From Rhododendron vialii (Eukaryota; Streptophyta; Magnoliopsida; Ericales; Ericaceae), in contig NC_080560.1 of assembly GCF_030253575.1 (NCBI RefSeq), positions 15,443,001 through 15,507,000 on the forward strand: a stretch of 64,000 nt of DNA, in the 5' to 3' direction. The translations under genes and the position numbers were made by a program. The notes beneath the pieces were generated by a model. That model saw only the letters and a program-made list of their open reading frames with translations. It was not told the DNA's origin and did not search any database. Shown one piece after another: positions 20,801-32,777 of this stretch. Numbering within the stretch: the first letter of the stretch is position 1; the number at the start of each line of letters is the position of its first letter.

Positions 20801-22815
20801 TAGGTACAATCACACAAAAGTCAATCTATTTTGCCTTATCCTTAGTAACTTGTAATACCCCTGGCCTTTAATTGTGCTTAGAGTTACTGCTATGTTGCAT
20901 TTTAGGCTAACCATGTGGGTTATTGACTTGTTTTATTTGTTATTAGGAGTTGGAGCATATGTTACCACATGTCACACATACACTTGCTGAATACATGCTT
21001 TGGATAATTGATTTGAAGTACAATTTCGGTATTGGTATGTAGTTGAAGTGAGAAAAGATTTTTCAATTTCTGCAGAATTGAAATACCCATGTTTGTTTGA
21101 TTTTGGGGAATTTCATTCAATATAAATTCTGAACGTAGCATTACTCAATTTAAGAACTGTGTTGATTGTACCAACACATGTTGGGGAAATGGCCATAAAT
21201 TTATGCTCGATGAAATCGTAAACTGATTTCTGATTTCAAAACTACATTCATCGACCTGAAAAAATATGTACACATTGTGCCATACTTACTCCTATGTCAC
21301 GTCAGATGTAATGTTCAAATTTATGGAATTGATGTTCAAATTTATGGAATTGCACATTCTGGAATTCTTGCATAATTGTAGGTTTGTTAACATCTTCTAA
21401 TCATAATTTTTTTCCTGATTTTGTAGGCAGCAAAGGTTGGTTGGAGTAGGTATCCAACTATTGGTGAAGCAGGCCGCGACCACATGGTTGGGATGCCATT
21501 TGCTAATTGTTTCCACTTCATTGCTTGTACCACTAATTGAACTTTTTTCTTGTTTTTTGGCATGTACGGTAAGTAGCCCTTATCTCTCTTACAAGTATTG
21601 CTGAGACTTACAGTGTAATGGTCATATGTTGAAATCATGGTAGTTAATAGCCAACTTGGTTGTCCTACGTATTGGTGTTTTTGTGGTGGATTTTTAAGTA
21701 ACATCAAAGCCTTCAATTCAATTCTAGAGGTGACAGGCCATATCAATGGTTCTTTGTATTTTGAGTAACACCAAAGCTTTCAATCTTATGTGCTTGCAAA
21801 ATGTTTGATATGTTTCAAGAAGGTTTGGAGGGTGGCTTGGTTCTTAGCAGCTCTTCATTATTGTCCTTTTCATACAGGAAAAAAAACCTTATGTAAACTG
21901 ATATGGCTACGGATTAAAGAAATAAATGGGTTTGAATTGTTTGATTGGGGCCTTCTTTTTGTAGAATAAATTATTTTGTATTTGAACTCAGCTGAAGGTA
22001 TCCTTCCTTTACAATATTTATTCACGCTGGGTTGTCTATGAAATCAGTGTCCTCACTCTCTACCGTAAGGGCTCTATGAACTACTTCTTGTGTAGGCATT
22101 ACGAACACACCCTCCTCTTCCCTTCTGTGATGTAATGCTTCTTGAACAACACCAGCTGGTCGGGGAATCTTTCGATGGCGTACCCTTTATGATCCCGAAC
22201 TACATTCTGCAATGCCTTTGCCCTTCCATTTTGGGTCTGACTTGTCCATGATTTTGTTCAAACTTCTTTCAATGTGCCTTCACAAACAAACAAAAATAAA
22301 TACACAAACGCTCATAAATAACATTACCAACATACTCTCTTAAATATCACTACTCTCAACATATCTACCTGACGTACAAACCATTATGTTATGGAATTTA
22401 TTGGTAGGGTACAATTTTGACAAGATTCACTGGACTTCTTCGCTGGGCCCCTTTGAAAATGGCAGATAGAATAAGGGATAGCTCACACGTAATATTCCAT
22501 AGTCCACATTTATATAATAACATAAGCGAACTCACCTACGACAATTAATATTTCATACTCCATAGTTATGTAATGCCTCATAATGAATATGGAATACTCC
22601 ACGGTTATGTAAAAAAAAATTGGTCTTTGTGCTTCAAAGTTGTAGTCTTTGTGAAAAAAATTATACTCTTTCAGTAATATTTACTTACTCTTACTATGAA
22701 AATAAGTTGGCCCATATACACGACAAGGAGGCCAGTGAAAGGTCAAATCAACTAAGTTACCTGTCTATATACACACTTGTTGGGCCATTGATGAATCATT
22801 CCTCACAATTACGAT
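20801..22815. other. Non-coding interval inside the MULE
   Basis: 3' UTR-like sequence follows the transposase. At about 21427-21540 an acceptor-like GTAG is followed by a short open stretch (KVGWSRYPTIGEAGRD) that may be a spliced 3' extension. From about 22400 a diverged copy of the element-internal 300-bp repeat begins. Confidence 0.4.
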
Positions 22816-23815
22816 ATGGATCCAAATTGGCCTTTTGGAAGAAGACTACAAAAGGGTGAGAGTTCTGGTTCTCGTACACGGGTACGGGCACCCCCCCCCC
22901 CCACCTGTTCAACATCGGAACATCCGTCCTTCCTTTGGTTCGGCACAAGATAATGAACTGCATCGTTTACTTGAAACAAGAACTATGAGAGTTCTCACAA
23001 CAAACGGGGAAATTGTGGAACGATCGATAGACAAATATGGTGGATTACCAATCCAAGTGCCGCCACCAGTAAACCCCCCACGTGTTGATCTATCGAACAA
23101 CTCCCGTTTCCGTCGTTTCCGACAAGCAAGTGAGATGGATGAAGGGGACGATCGTCAACAATCACAGCTTTCTGTTATGGACGCTTGGTTGGCCGACAAC
23201 AAAGCAAGGACTCGTGATGCTTTTTCCATACACCTTATGCGTGGGTACCGCGGGGTCATGTCGCGCAATTCATTTCATAAATGGCCAAGGACAGCCAGTG
23301 AACCACCACCGCCAATGGTAAATCCACGTGAAGATCAACGTCTCCTGCCAAGATTGAACTATACGCTTGCTACATACGACAGGCGTAGCAAACGAACATT
23401 TTTCGAACCTTTGGTTCAATACGATGCAACTGAAGATGCTTATTTCAAACTAGATTGGAACCAATCTTCATTTGAGGGTGAAGCCGGTGATTTACTTAAG
23501 TGGCCTAATATGTTTGTACATAGGAACAAGTTGGAAGCAAAATGTCATAAGTACCTACTTAAGGTGCCTAAAGCACGGTCAGTGCATATGATGGACGGAA
23601 GAAGGCCAAACCGTCTCCATAACGACGTGTGCGAAAGGCTGCAGCTTAAGATTAATGCCATGTGCAGGCGACTAATTCGTCAAGGCTTGATAGTCAAGAA
23701 AGTAAGGGAAGCTGAAAGGGACGGCTTCGACCCTAAAGAGTCTATTACAGAAATTAAGAGGGATCCACAGTATGCATCCGACCCTGAAGTATCAGATTAC
23801 TCCAATGACGAATAG
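22816..23815 (+). CDS. Unrecognised basic, proline-rich-start protein (frameshift at poly-C)
   Basis: From ATG 22816 the frame reads DPNWPFGRRLQKGESSGSR into a C12 tract (22891-22902), after which the long frame continues one base out of register to a stop at 23815. With one C fewer the whole would be about 332 aa. The remainder is rich in Arg and Lys, with a conserved-looking core (LNYTLATYDRRSKRTFFEP, FEGEAGDLLKWPNMFVHRNK, RLQLKINAMCRRLIRQGL) and an acidic C-terminus. No domain is recognised. Position inside the MULE, downstream of the transposase and on the same strand, suggests an element-encoded accessory protein. The frame is long and of coding-like composition, so I regard it as real, with the poly-C shift either mutation or assembly error. 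Confidence 0.65.
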
Positions 23816-24398
23816 GAGTAATTGTATTTCATTCCATTGTTGTAACTATAAATTGGAGTAGTATTGTTCTTCGATTTATGCAACAACTTTATGGAAACTT
23901 ATAAGGATGGTGTATTAGGTACATCTTCAACTCCGGTGGAATGGAGGAGAATAATGGTGGAATTAGCATAGGGACTTTTGTAGTGGGTACTAAATTTCTT
24001 TCATTTGAATTAGCATAGGGACTTTTGTTACCTCGAAGAATGGTAGTTGAGCTGCTGAACTCTATAGTAATGGTAGTACTTTCACTGTGGAACTATGTCC
24101 AAATAATGTCATAATGTTAGTCAAGATTTATTGGTAGGGTCCATTAATGACAAGATTCACCGGCCCCCCGTGGTGGGCCCCCTTTCATAGGGCTGCTGGA
24201 ATAGGGAATGGCTCACACTTAATATTCCATATTCAACAGTTATGTAAATCAAAAACTGCTCCTTATGATTCTAAATTGTATTCTTTGTGAAAAACCAATG
24301 TACTCTTTGGGAAATATTTACTTGCTCCTGTTACCTCGGAGAATGGTAGCTGAGCTGCTGAAATCCATAGTACTGGTAGTACTTTCACTGTGGAACTA

Positions 24399-24976
24399 TG
24401 TACCTAATAAAACACAAGAGTGTGGGCCTCCACACAAGACAAGTTGATCCAAGGGTTGGGAGTGATTTGATTTAATGGTGGAGAGGCATTCTTCTCATTT
24501 AATTTTAATTAAATTGCCCACATCCCCACATTTATTACAACAATGCCATCAGAGAACATGAAGTTCCTCCACAATCCATCTCACTTCCACATCCCTACCG
24601 TGCGTTCTTTTAGGCAGTTTCTGTAAATCAATTTTTGGACTTTTGTCTCGACGAGAGCAATCGAAAAAATATTACAAGATAAAGGTCCAAGGCGGCTTTC
24701 ACTTGGATATTTTAAAAAAAATTGAGTACAAGTCATAATTTCATACTACGAAAATTCAAAAACATCTCACCAGCTTTGCACAGTTGTTTTTGATGCACAT
24801 GCAAGGGGGGTCTATGAATTAGTGGACAAGTTCACTTAGTTCTAGCTATGAGATTATCAAATTATATCTCTAAAGTAATTTATTTCGTAAATCGATTTAG
24901 TGATTAAGCTACTACGAATATTCAAAAGGTAATTCCAACCACATGGGTAGTGCCGTATGCACGGGCCATTCGCTAG
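24399..24976 (+). mobile_element. Helitron-like insertion within a repeat copy
   Basis: The neighbouring repeat copies read GGAACTATGTCCAAATAATG without interruption. Here about 580 bp interrupt that sequence after GGAACTA and it resumes as TGTCCAAATAATG. The inserted piece ends ..CGTATGCACGGGCCATTCGCTAG followed by T: a short hairpin (CCGT/ACGG) close to CTAG, as at Helitron 3' ends, and insertion between A and T. The expected 5' TC is not seen, so the class is provisional. It is AT-rich and non-coding. Confidence 0.5.
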
Positions 24977-27138
24977 TGTCCAAATAATGTCATAATGTTA
25001 GTGTCCAAATAATATTGGTAGGGTGCATTAATGACAAGATTCACCGGCCCCCCGTGGTGGGCCCCCTTTCCTAGGACAGCTGGAATAGGGAATGACTCAC
25101 ACTTAATATTCCATACGCATCAGTTATGTAAATGAAAAACTGCTCCTTATGATTCTAAATTGTATTCTTTGTGAAAACACAATGTACCCTTTGGAAAATA
25201 TTTACTTGCTCCTGTTACCTCGGAGAATGGTAGCTGAGCTGCTGAAATCCATAGTACTGGTTGTACTTTCACTGTGGAACTATGTCCAAATAATGTCATA
25301 ATGTTAGTCAAGAATTATTGGTAGGGTCCATTAATGACAAGATTCACAGGGCCCCCGTGGTGGGCCCCCTTTCATAGGGCAGCTGGAATAGGGAATGCCG
25401 CACACTTAATATTCCATACCCAACAGTTATGTAAATGAAAATGTGCTCTTTCTGATTATAAATTGTATTCTTTGTGAAAAAACAATGTATTCTTTGGGAA
25501 ATATTTACTTGCTCCTGTTACCTCGGAGAATGGTAGTTGAGCTGCTGAACTCTATTGCAATCGTAGTACTATCACTGTTTAATTTATCGTACTAAATGAT
25601 GTGTATAAATAAATATGAGATAGGTAACTAATTTGCATCTTCATCTTCTTTCTGCCTCATACAATGTTTCTTGGCTCCCCTCAATTCCCATCCCAACTTT
25701 CTATATACCTTAGGTTCACATAGTCATAAACCCACAATGATTAACTAAAATCAAAACTCAACATAATTACTTCGTCTTCTTTTTGCCTCATAGATTGGTT
25801 GATGGCTCCCCTTAATTCTCATCCCAACTTTCTTCATACCTCAGCTTTGACTACAATCCAAACTTAAGTTTCCGAACTTGTTTGTCCTAACAAAATTCTA
25901 CTTGCTGCGCGTGAACAAGATGCAGTCCATTTCCGTTCAAAAACCCATAACCAAACAATACAATCCAAACTTCTGATATGCCCTTCCTTCATACTCTATG
26001 GTTATATACATTTGTTGTTGGGTTATTCTTCATGGGTATGGGCGGTGTTGGTAATTCAAAACTAAAGTGGCTATCTACCTTATTAGGTCATTCTGACACC
26101 CATTTGGAGCATATCTCACAATTTCGAACGCTGAGTTCGATATATGTTCCAAAACCAACAACTCCATTTGTTTTCATTGACAATATCTCAGGAGCTTTTC
26201 CAGGCAGTTGCTTTTTCCATCAAATTGATGATAGGTTCATTGCATGTGTGAACCTATCTACGTGGGTATGTTATGGGCGGTGTTGGTCAAAACCACTAAA
26301 GTGGCTATTTACATTATTATATTGACTTGTTGTCACGATCCACAACATCTTGATGAAGACTGGTCATGGCGGTCCTTCTGGGACTGTCAAGCATATTCAC
26401 TTCTGTGGTGTTATGCTTGCAAACCGGGGTGACCTAAAGTGGCTATCTACATTATTATGTTGATTTGGCATGACGTAGAAACAAGCAATCCCCACAGATG
26501 GCTGCCCATGTTGGCATTTGAAGTAGTGTCAAACAGTAAGGACTTCTGTGGTGTTACGTTTTTTAAGGGAGGGGACCCACTTAATGAAGACTGAATATTT
26601 ACGCAGGTTTGATTGACGGACCTATGTGATCAAGATTATGTCCATATTAAGGTTGTTAATTATTTGATGTAATTGTCTTAGATTAGCAAGTTCGATCTTA
26701 TGAAATTTCCGAATAAGTTGGTTGAGGTCATACGGTAGTCAAACGTCGGACCATGGTAATTGAGGTGCTGAACTCCATACAGTATGTGAAGATATTGGTG
26801 GTATATTTCTGACAAGATTCGCTAGGTTTCTTAGGTGGGCCCCTTTCAAAAAGACCTGGTGGAATATGGGGTGGGTCACACATACTATTCCTTACTCCAG
26901 ACTTCTATAAAGAAATAAATGCTCTCTATGATTCGAAGTTGTAGTCTTGTTGAAAATAAAATATACTCTTTCAGTAATTGATACTTACTCTAACTTTATC
27001 GGAGAATGGTAGTTGAGGTTCTGAACTCCACAGTACATTTGGTACTTTCATTGTCAAACTATATATAAATTAAATAAATTAATGTCATAATGTTAGTGAA
27101 AAAGTGATAACCTTAGTTCCAAATCTCCTTTGTTTCTG

Positions 27139-27148
27139 TTTTTTTTTT

Positions 27149-27179
<31 letters not shown>

Positions 27180-27182
27180 GGG
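27139..27182. repeat. T20-G24 homopolymer pair
   Basis: A run of about 20 T is immediately followed by about 24 G. It is probably unstable in replication and sequencing, and the length in the assembly may not be exact. Confidence 0.85.
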
Positions 27183-28729
27183 TGTGTTTCATTTAAGTGA
27201 TTGATTTTTGTTGGCTTGTAATTTGCTGCCCTCATCTAACTGGTTCATCTAGTTGTTATTTATTTACAACAAAAGGTAGAACAAATAAATGGCAACGAAT
27301 TCGGATGACAATTCAAATTGGATTTGAGGTGGCTGAGCCTTGTGGGTGGAGAAATTATTCAATACCTTTAGAGATGAAACTGGACAGAACGCTGGGTTGT
27401 TCATGATTTCGTGAGAGAGGGATACAATGCTCCAATGTTGACATTTTCTAATCATATCGATGATACAATTATATATTGGGCAATATCGGATCGTATGGAC
27501 CGATAGACAAGTAATGAGACATCGGAGATCCAATGTCTCATTACTTAACGGCAGATACACAATATACATAACGGACTTTATTTACAAAGGACATTTACAA
27601 TGTTATCGGAGATGCAATTATCTGAGCCAATGGACATTTGGGTCAGATAATTTGTAAGATTAATACATTTTTCGAAGGACTAGTAGGCTGCATATCATGC
27701 GATGCCAATTTGAGCTTCTAATGTTGCCCCGCCTAAGTCCTGAATGTGTGTTGAATAAATTTATCATTATAGGTAGAAAAAAATGGGAAAAAGGGCCGAT
27801 TGGTGATGCAAGCACAATCTTGGATACAGTTAGGAACCAAAAGTGCATGCAAACCTTGAAATTTTTTACCAAAAACATACTGCACACACAGCAGTCAGTT
27901 ACAAGATAAAAAAACCTCTTGGATGGGCCAAACCAGAAATACACCTGTTCATCAACACACCTGTTGGATCACAGCAACAATTTGAACAGCGGCAAAAGCA
28001 ACCCTCAAAACACCCCAGAAACAGCAGAAAAGCAACAGCAATTTCGACAGAAAAACAGCCGCACACACCACTCTAAACTCACTGCAACAGAAGCACACAC
28101 CTGTTGGATCACACATACGCACACACACACATCAAACCTACACCCAACACACCCCTTCATAGCTCAACACACTCACTCATACAACCTAAAATTTGCTGCA
28201 ACAAACACACCTGCACTTTATACACTTGCACAAACAGTTTGCTCACATACACACACACACACTAGGGTAATTCAGTTATTTTGGCTCAGATAACTGATTT
28301 ACCGTCATCATCATTGCTAACAAGTACCATATTGGGGTAAGAAATGTACTACGAAAAGCAGAAAATGTACTCTTGACTTCAACAGACAAAGTTACCCCGC
28401 CAAGGCACTATCTTCATTTTAACATTATAATGATTTCATCATTGCCCTCTAAAGGGTACTTAGTCACCCATTGCCTATGTTTGCCCAAAAAGACTAGTTA
28501 CTTAACCATATTTGGCATACATTGGATAATTAAAAGTATCATTACATGCCAACAAGCACCATAATTGAATGTACGATAATAAAAAGTACCATTACAAAGT
28601 TGTTACAAACATTGGAACCCCCCAAACTTCTTAGTTACCTTTACCCCATACTTACATAAAATCATCTACTATGCAAAATTAAGCGTCACCAAATTCAGTT
28701 CACCTCACCAATTTTGTAAGAACCACATC
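27183..28729. other. Non-coding interval inside the MULE
   Basis: Lies between the T/G homopolymer and the 3' end of the ULP1 gene. AT-rich sequence with CA-rich stretches (28060-28265), including repeated ACACACACAC and the CACACCTGTTGGATCACA block twice (27950, 28098). No gene is supported; it probably separates the convergent 3' ends. Confidence 0.5.
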
Positions 28730-31700
28730 TCACAACTGATTGTGCGGGCTTAACAGCAACCGTACTAGCAGCCTCTTGCGCACATCAATAGCATCAGCTC
28801 CCACATGATCCTATAACGCAACCACATGTCTAAGTTTCTAGTGCTCCTAACGTTCTATACATAGGCAACTTCAAGCAAGTATTCGGGCAAACGTTTCTTA
28901 CCTCAAGTTCTCGTGTATTCATCCGGCCCCCCGTCCAGTGCTCCATGAACTTTAAAGTATAAAATCCACAATCGTGCCTGCATCCAAGGAAATGCAGTTC
29001 ATAATCATGCATGCATTATGTCAACATTAGAGTCGTTATAGTATAAGTAACCACTCACGTGTTCGATTGCTGTGGGACTTCTGGTTCATGCACATCCCAG
29101 TCAATCCATGGGGTATGTAGTTGCCTTGTCCGAGTCCGACTCAATACGTTGAACAACATCCCAACCTGACTCACTCCAACATAACAGGTACATTACAACT
29201 CAATACATTGACACTGAAATGACCATGCGAAAAGAAAATTAATAATCAACAAACATGTCTGTCCTGTGCTTACCACTGTAACAATAGCTACCTTCTTATC
29301 GGTAGTTTTTAACACCATTGAGTCAAGAACTTCAATCCGCTTATCCACCAAGTTGACAACAACACAATACCAATGTTCAATATCAGTCAACAACACCGGT
29401 AGAAACAGCTGCATAAAGCCACAAGGAATTGCAAATAAGTATTATCGGGACCCAAGCATGGTGGGCAATTACATGACAATGATAGTTTCAAAAAAAGTAG
29501 ACTGTAAAACTTGCCATATTGCACATTGCGACATCGTATCCCAAAATTTTTGCATCAACTGGATCTTCAATGACCTTCTGATCTTGTACTTTATCGAAAT
29601 TCAACAAATTGTTCTACAACGGGATGAAATGGAAGAAAAATATGAATTACCACCACTGTAACAAAGTAACCGAACGAGTAAGGAATTTCAAATTACACAT
29701 ATTTTAAATTACCACAAAGGAACTTGAGAACATGTGTCGTGTCAGACGAGGGACCCCGTCTTTGATTAGGGCCTTTGCCTTTTCTTGTTTCATCAACCAT
29801 TCTGTCATCGTCGTCATCACCCTAAAAAGGCATTAGAAGAAAGACAAAATGGGACAACAATATAAGCTTCAATATATGTGAAGTAATGAAGACTGAATAT
29901 GTAAGGAACACTTGCAATTCCTAATTCATGAAATTGTAGATAAATTTGTGCAATGTATTATAAATTACCATAGTGGACATATGACCCGTTGGTTTGAACT
30001 CTTCGTGTAACATATCATGCGATAAATGGATCTTCCCGCCGTCTATTTTAACAACATAGTCCCTGCAAGTACCAACTTCTTTAATTATCGCATAGTTATG
30101 ACCAATGAAAATTAGTACTTTTAGAATGTAGGAGTTAGTAGTCATACTCTTCTCCTGTTTTCTTTGGTGGTTGCATAACATACGCCCACACTTGAGTTTC
30201 TTGTTTTGTAAGCTTTGATAGTTTGACCTCCGGTGGAGCCACGTACGGCGTTCTTGTCGCTTTACTTGGTTTGAAAGTCCTCGTACCCCATTTCGTCGAT
30301 GGTCGGGTAACGGACTTACTTCTCTGCACACGTGTACGCAGCCCTTTGTTCAAGGGCGGAGTCAATGGGACTTGTTCTTCTTTTTCAATCTCTTCATCTT
30401 CTTCTCCTTCTCCTTCTCCTTCATCTTCATCATCCTCTTCTTCTTCTTCTTCTTCTTCTTCTTCTTCATCATCATCTTCTTCTTCTTCTTCTTCCTCCTC
30501 CTCCTCCTCCTCATCTTTACCTTGTTTGTGACTTTCTTCTTTTTCTAGTTGGACAATATTTTCTTGTATCTCCACATGTTGCGCATGTTGTAGAACATCC
30601 GCCATGACATGATCTGGAGAGTACAACGGCATTTCTTGGGCAAACAAAAGGCCACTCATGCGACTGCCATCCATGTCCTCCACGTCAACCCCATGCCTAA
30701 CCTTCTTCTGATTGACAGTGGAAGTTGAAGGAAAATCCTCCACGTCCATATGTACATCACCCATCTCGACATCATCTTCATTTCGATTCTTTCTCTTCGT
30801 GGAGGCCTTCCTCTTTGACGGACTTCTTGTGCATGTTTCAGGAACATCACCCATCAAGGCGCCGTCCATGACATCGATAAGTTGCATTTGCTTAACGAAA
30901 TATTTCTTCAAATCATGATAGGCAGCAATTGAGAACTGCACATAAAGTTAACGAGTAATGTTATGAATTTAAATGACATAAATGGTCCAATTGTATATCG
31001 GCAACGAAATTAAGTTTCCTCACCGGATGCCGATAAGAAGCCTCAGGGAATCGATCAGAAATTGGATCTACCAACTCCAACGTCTCCTCCTTTGCAATAC
31101 GTTCTTTTATAAACTTTGTCGTCCATGAGTGAATAAGGGGTTCACCTTCACTTCCAACCTTCATACCCATTGGCTGTTTGTCAAAATATATAAGCTGCAA
31201 CAAAAAAAATATTATGACTCACAATAAAGTACAACCGAATTTGATAGCAAACAATTGAAATGCAATAAAAACATGTTGGTGTACTTACCATTAGAAGTAA
31301 CACACAACCAGCAACGCCAATGCAATCCTTCTTACCACCAACAACCTTGCCACTCTCTTCTTGTACTTCGCAATTTCATTCGCCAACCAATCAAGCACAA
31401 ATTCTGCCCACGCATATGTTGGAGTTTGCAATAAATTGTGCACTGCCGGGTAAAATTTTGTGGCGGCCACATCCTTCGTGGTTGAACACAAGAAACAAGA
31501 AAGCACAAACAGCACGTACGACGTCTGGAACTTCACATCAGCTTTCTTTTCATTGAATACTTGTTGCATCATCGCAAATGTCACTCCTCTCTTCAACGGT
31601 TTTTTTTTGTCCCAAACATCTTCCTAATGTGTTCAAAGTGGGGGTCTTGACAGTCCATCGGAACTGGTATCGTTCCACAAGATAGCCCTAGCGCCCTTCG

Positions 31701-32538
31701 AACAACATCAGGCGTGATTGTATAAACCCTCACCCTCCCAAACTCCAAGCTCTTGGTCACAGGGTTGAAATGCTTAACTAACCGACTTATAAAATCACGG
31801 TTCAACATTCGACACTTCAATTGAAGCATTGAACCAAAACCCACTCCTTTAACAGCATCTTGTTGGGCTTTGGTCAATGCCTCATTTACTTTGAACAATT
31901 TCAACGGCGAGCACCGACTGCGAAATACCGGCTACACATATAAAGGGTTTACGATTTAATACAACCCATCATTGTTACACACATGATACGTTAACATAAA
32001 GATTAACTATATCCAAAACAACAATAATAACTGAAACCATACCACCGCATTTTTCTTTTTTTCCTTCAGAATATGCTTTTTAATGCGGGCTTTTCTTTCT
32101 TTCGCCATGTCCACGAATGGTGCTTTTTCCGCATCAGACATGTTATTCCATATTTCCACAGCTACTTTGGTATACTGGATAGTGTGGACACAAAAATTTG
32201 TGTTAATAAGACCATGCACTACAGTTTACCGAATAACCATACGAACTACAACCGCATTAACTCTAACCTTTGCAATTATAAACCTTGGACTCTTATTGGC
32301 AGCTTTGGCTTTTTTCAGATAATCGTCACTGTAGTTGGAAATTTTAAAAAAGGGATTACGACACAATCAATAAAAAATGGAAGTAAACACATTAACAAAG
32401 TAACTATATTCGTTATATAAATACGTACAGGAAAAACAGATAAGGATTGTTGTGGGTACTTCCCTTTCCTGCCTTTGACCCTTTTACTCCTGCCTTTGAC
32501 CCTTTTTCAACTTGCGGTCGCTTCTTTCCACTTGTCAT
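28730..32538 (-). CDS. HMG box, DUF1985-like and ULP1 (C48) protease protein of the MULE
   Basis: Minus-strand gene of about 13 exons. Exons 32538-32429, 32328-32268 and 32174-32043 splice in frame into an HMG box (NNPYLFFLDDYLKKAKAANK ... WNNMSDAEKAPFVDMAKERK). Exon 31931-31289 follows in phase and carries a DUF1985-like region (FISRLVKHFNP, GRVRVYTITPDVVRRALGL) but has a frame break at an A9 run (31600-31608) and another near 31355. Exons 31194-31024, 30935-30148 (long Glu/Asp tract), 30062-29969 and about two more lead to the ULP1 core: 29408-29274 (catalytic His in DIEHWY, Asp in VLDS), 29165-29059 (Gln in PQQSN), 28977-28902 (Cys in HDCGFY) and 28810-28730. The full His-Asp-Gln-Cys set is present. 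ULP1 proteases cleave SUMO from proteins in the nucleus. The join around 29821-29500 is not resolved. The copy may be inactive. Confidence 0.75.
30420..30520. repeat. Trinucleotide tract encoding a Glu/Asp run
   Basis: CTT/CTC/ATC triplets on the plus strand encode roughly 40 almost uninterrupted acidic residues in the linker before the protease domain. Frames on the plus strand give only serine or leucine runs and are shadows. Confidence 0.85.
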
Positions 32539-32777
32539 CCTTCATGCAGCGCAAAAATAACAAAACTTTAATCATTCAAACTATTTTGAGCAGCTAGATC
32601 AATAGAGCATTCAAAATGTAGTCTTTGAATATCTAAATAAATAATTGGACATTACTAAACAATCACAAGGGATCCCATGAATGTGACACATATCCTTCTT
32701 GGGAGACCGTGGCTTTATGACATCATTGTGGGAAAGAGAACACATATGCTTTCTCATTAAAAAACAAGGAGATCGTT

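Larger units (their letters stand above)
22400..27060. repeat. Element-internal family of about 300-bp repeats
   Basis: Copies start near 22402, 24129, 25015, 25318 and 26806, with a partial one at about 23940-24115. Each has TTGGTAGGGT, GACAAGATTCAC, GGGCCCC, a GGAATAGGGAATGGCTCACA-type block and, about 200 bp later, TTACTTGCTCCTGTTACCTC with GAGAATGGTAG. Copies 24129, 25015 and 25318 are close to one another; the two outer ones are strongly diverged. The stretch 25600-26800 otherwise holds only AT-rich sequence with three copies of a TAAAGTGGCTAT block (26063, 26296, 26434). Confidence 0.78.

Noticed and set aside
30223..30607. Serine- and leucine-run frames on the plus strand
   Set aside because: Shadows of the acidic tract in the minus-strand ULP1 gene.
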